From Verrucomicrobia bacterium UBA3841 (GTDB lineage: Bacteria > Verrucomicrobiota > Kiritimatiellia > RFP12 > UBA1067), in NCBI GenBank assembly GCA_002392765.1, contig DGHT01000062.1, positions 935-32,289 of the forward strand: a stretch of 31,355 nt of DNA, in the 5' to 3' direction. The translations under genes and the position numbers were made by a program. Below, in pieces: positions 30,889 to 31,355 of this stretch (positions are counted from its first letter, which is position 1; each line of letters starts with the position of its first letter). Under the pieces are notes generated by a model that worked only from the letters and a program-made list of their open reading frames with translations, was not told the origin of the DNA and searched no databases.

Positions 30889-30895
30889 GGCGCAT

Positions 30896-30925
30896 ATAAT
30901 ATCATATATGATACCATTCAGTCAA
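30896..30925 (-). promoter_or_regulatory. Promoter of the toxin-antitoxin operon
   Basis: On the minus strand TTGACT (30920-30925) lies 18 bases before TATTAT (30896-30901), in a TGATATTAT context. Transcription would start at or next to the GTG of the toxin gene. Confidence 0.7.
30900..30913. promoter_or_regulatory. Candidate antitoxin operator
   Basis: A perfect 14-base palindrome, TATCATATATGATA, sits between the -35 and -10 elements of the toxin-antitoxin promoter. The location fits autorepression by the helix-turn-helix antitoxin, as is usual in such modules. Binding is inferred. Confidence 0.6.
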
Positions 30926-31042
30926 GTGGGTCATTTACATTTGAAATGCGGACGAAATCTTGTTCAAGCACAGCGGGAAGGAATGCGCTCAATATTTCCA
31001 CAAGTAGGATTACGGTGCGGACGATGCTGGATGGCGCGATGC

Positions 31043-31165
31043 CGCGCCAGTTTCAGCGCCCGCCCGGAAACAGCCGCTTCGCAGGGTTTCTACCCGATTT
31101 CGAGGTCGTTCAGAGGGTTGAAATCGCGGAAAGCCCTGTAAAACGCGCGTTCCGTGGGGTGTGTC
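31043..31165 (+). repeat. 123-bp direct repeat, right copy
   Basis: The match to 30092-30214 is almost complete over the same length, with two changes near the start, one in the middle and three near the end. The GATTTC/GAAATC stem is kept. It is followed within 20 bases by the GTGTAGA repeat. Confidence 0.93.
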
Positions 31166-31182
31166 CCTCGTCAGTTTTAGCC

Positions 31183-31207
31183 GTGTAGAACGTGTAGATT
31201 GTGTAGA
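31183..31207 (+). repeat. GTGTAGA repeat with 9-base spacing
   Basis: Three copies of GTGTAGA, each separated by 2 bases (AC, then TT). The same heptamer and spacing (GC) occur inside the DUF5107 gene at 13675-13690. Confidence 0.85.
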
Positions 31208-31208
31208 A

Positions 31209-31248
31209 AGCGTCGCCCTAATCGACGCTAAACAACCCTAATCGACTC
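31209..31248 (+). repeat. Small hairpin plus CCCTAATCGAC direct repeat
   Basis: AGCGTCG (31209-31215) and CGACGCT (31223-31229) form a 7-base-pair stem with loop CCCTAAT. The loop and right arm belong to a direct repeat CCCTAATCGAC found at 31216-31226 and 31236-31246. Confidence 0.7.
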
Positions 31249-31259
31249 TGGTGTTTTAG

Positions 31260-31291
31260 CCGCAATGAACGCAAAGGTCGCAAAGAAAACG
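31260..31291 (+). repeat. 9-base periodic CGCAAAG-type repeat
   Basis: Consecutive units CCGCAATGA, ACGCAAAGG, TCGCAAAGA and AAACGCC share a 9-base period. This is non-coding by all appearance and resembles dispersed repeats seen in other bacterial genomes. Confidence 0.6.
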
Positions 31292-31355
31292 CCAGCTGCA
31301 TCAATGCTATTGTGTCGACAAGCTTTGGCTCTTCAATCCCCACATCCGTTCAGAG

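Larger units (their letters stand above)
30889..31355. other. Gene-free stretch upstream of the toxin-antitoxin pair
   Basis: No gene is seen in these 467 bases on either strand, and the frames that cross it are short and without motifs. The content is the toxin promoter and palindrome (30896-30925), about 115 bases with nothing recognisable, the right 123-bp repeat (31043-31165), GTGTAGA repeats (31183-31207), a small hairpin (31209-31229) and a 9-base periodic run (about 31260-31291). Confidence 0.8.

Noticed and set aside
30092..31165. The repeats around the toxin-antitoxin pair as integron attC sites of a gene cassette
   Set aside because: They are imperfect palindromes of suitable size, but I find no GTTRRRY or RYYYAAC core sites at their ends and no integrase gene in the window.
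30871..31188. An open frame of about 105 residues across the right repeat, with a similar frame in the left repeat
   Set aside because: The likeness is explained by the DNA repeat itself; there is no ribosome site or motif, and the two frames differ in their starts and ends.
1..31355. CRISPR array
   Set aside because: The tandem repeats have units of 7-9 bases without unique spacers of regular length, and no cas gene is present.

Overview
The window is a G+C-rich, densely packed bacterial chromosome segment with short intergenic gaps and many 4-base stop/start overlaps. The gene content suggests an anaerobe of the PVC group (Verrucomicrobiota, Kiritimatiellota or Lentisphaerota type): a NifJ-type pyruvate:ferredoxin oxidoreductase, a secreted DUF5107/TPR protein beside a XylR-like regulator, a CAAX-protease domain of the kind linked to exosortase systems, and a LemA/DUF3137 pair. 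This placement is an inference from gene families only.

Layout. (1) 1-391, minus: start of nifJ, cut by the window edge, behind a near-consensus promoter. (2) 505-6979, minus: one tightly coupled operon running NAD kinase, metal-dependent hydrolase, Sel1-repeat lipoprotein, DUF58 protein, BatD-like membrane protein, PilT-like ATPase and a short GspE/PilB-like ATPase. (3) 7062-9439, minus: lemA followed by a DUF3137 gene. (4) 9621-9697, plus: tRNA-Val(CAC) with its own promoter, divergent from lemA. (5) 9711-12663, minus: alkaline-phosphatase-fold protein, an unrecognised charged exported protein and a family 2 glycosyltransferase, all overlapping. (6) 12773-16357, minus: a 1194-residue exported DUF5107/TPR protein, divergent from (7) 16458-17603, plus: a XylR-like regulator with a sugar-binding fold and an AraC-type DNA-binding end, probably its controller. 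(8) 17661-21178, plus: scpA, scpB, a LysM lipoprotein, a tiny one-helix membrane protein and a second LysM protein, joining chromosome segregation to cell-envelope genes. (9) 21387-29909, plus: purD, a YycJ-type metallo-hydrolase, an ABC-F ATPase, a pyridoxal-kinase-like gene, a radical SAM/CAAX-protease fusion, deoC, an MscS channel and thiD. (10) 29910-31355: a repeat-rich region around a HigBA-like toxin-antitoxin pair.

The most unusual items are four. First, one open reading frame joins a complete radical SAM enzyme to a complete CPBP/CAAX intramembrane protease. Second, the toxin-antitoxin pair lies between two 123-bp direct repeats that differ at about six positions. Third, short tandem repeats typical of the intergenic regions also occur in frame inside the DUF5107/TPR gene. 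Fourth, promoters across the window share TTGnCT, 17-18 bases and TGATATAAT-like -10 elements, and two of the genes appear to be leaderless.
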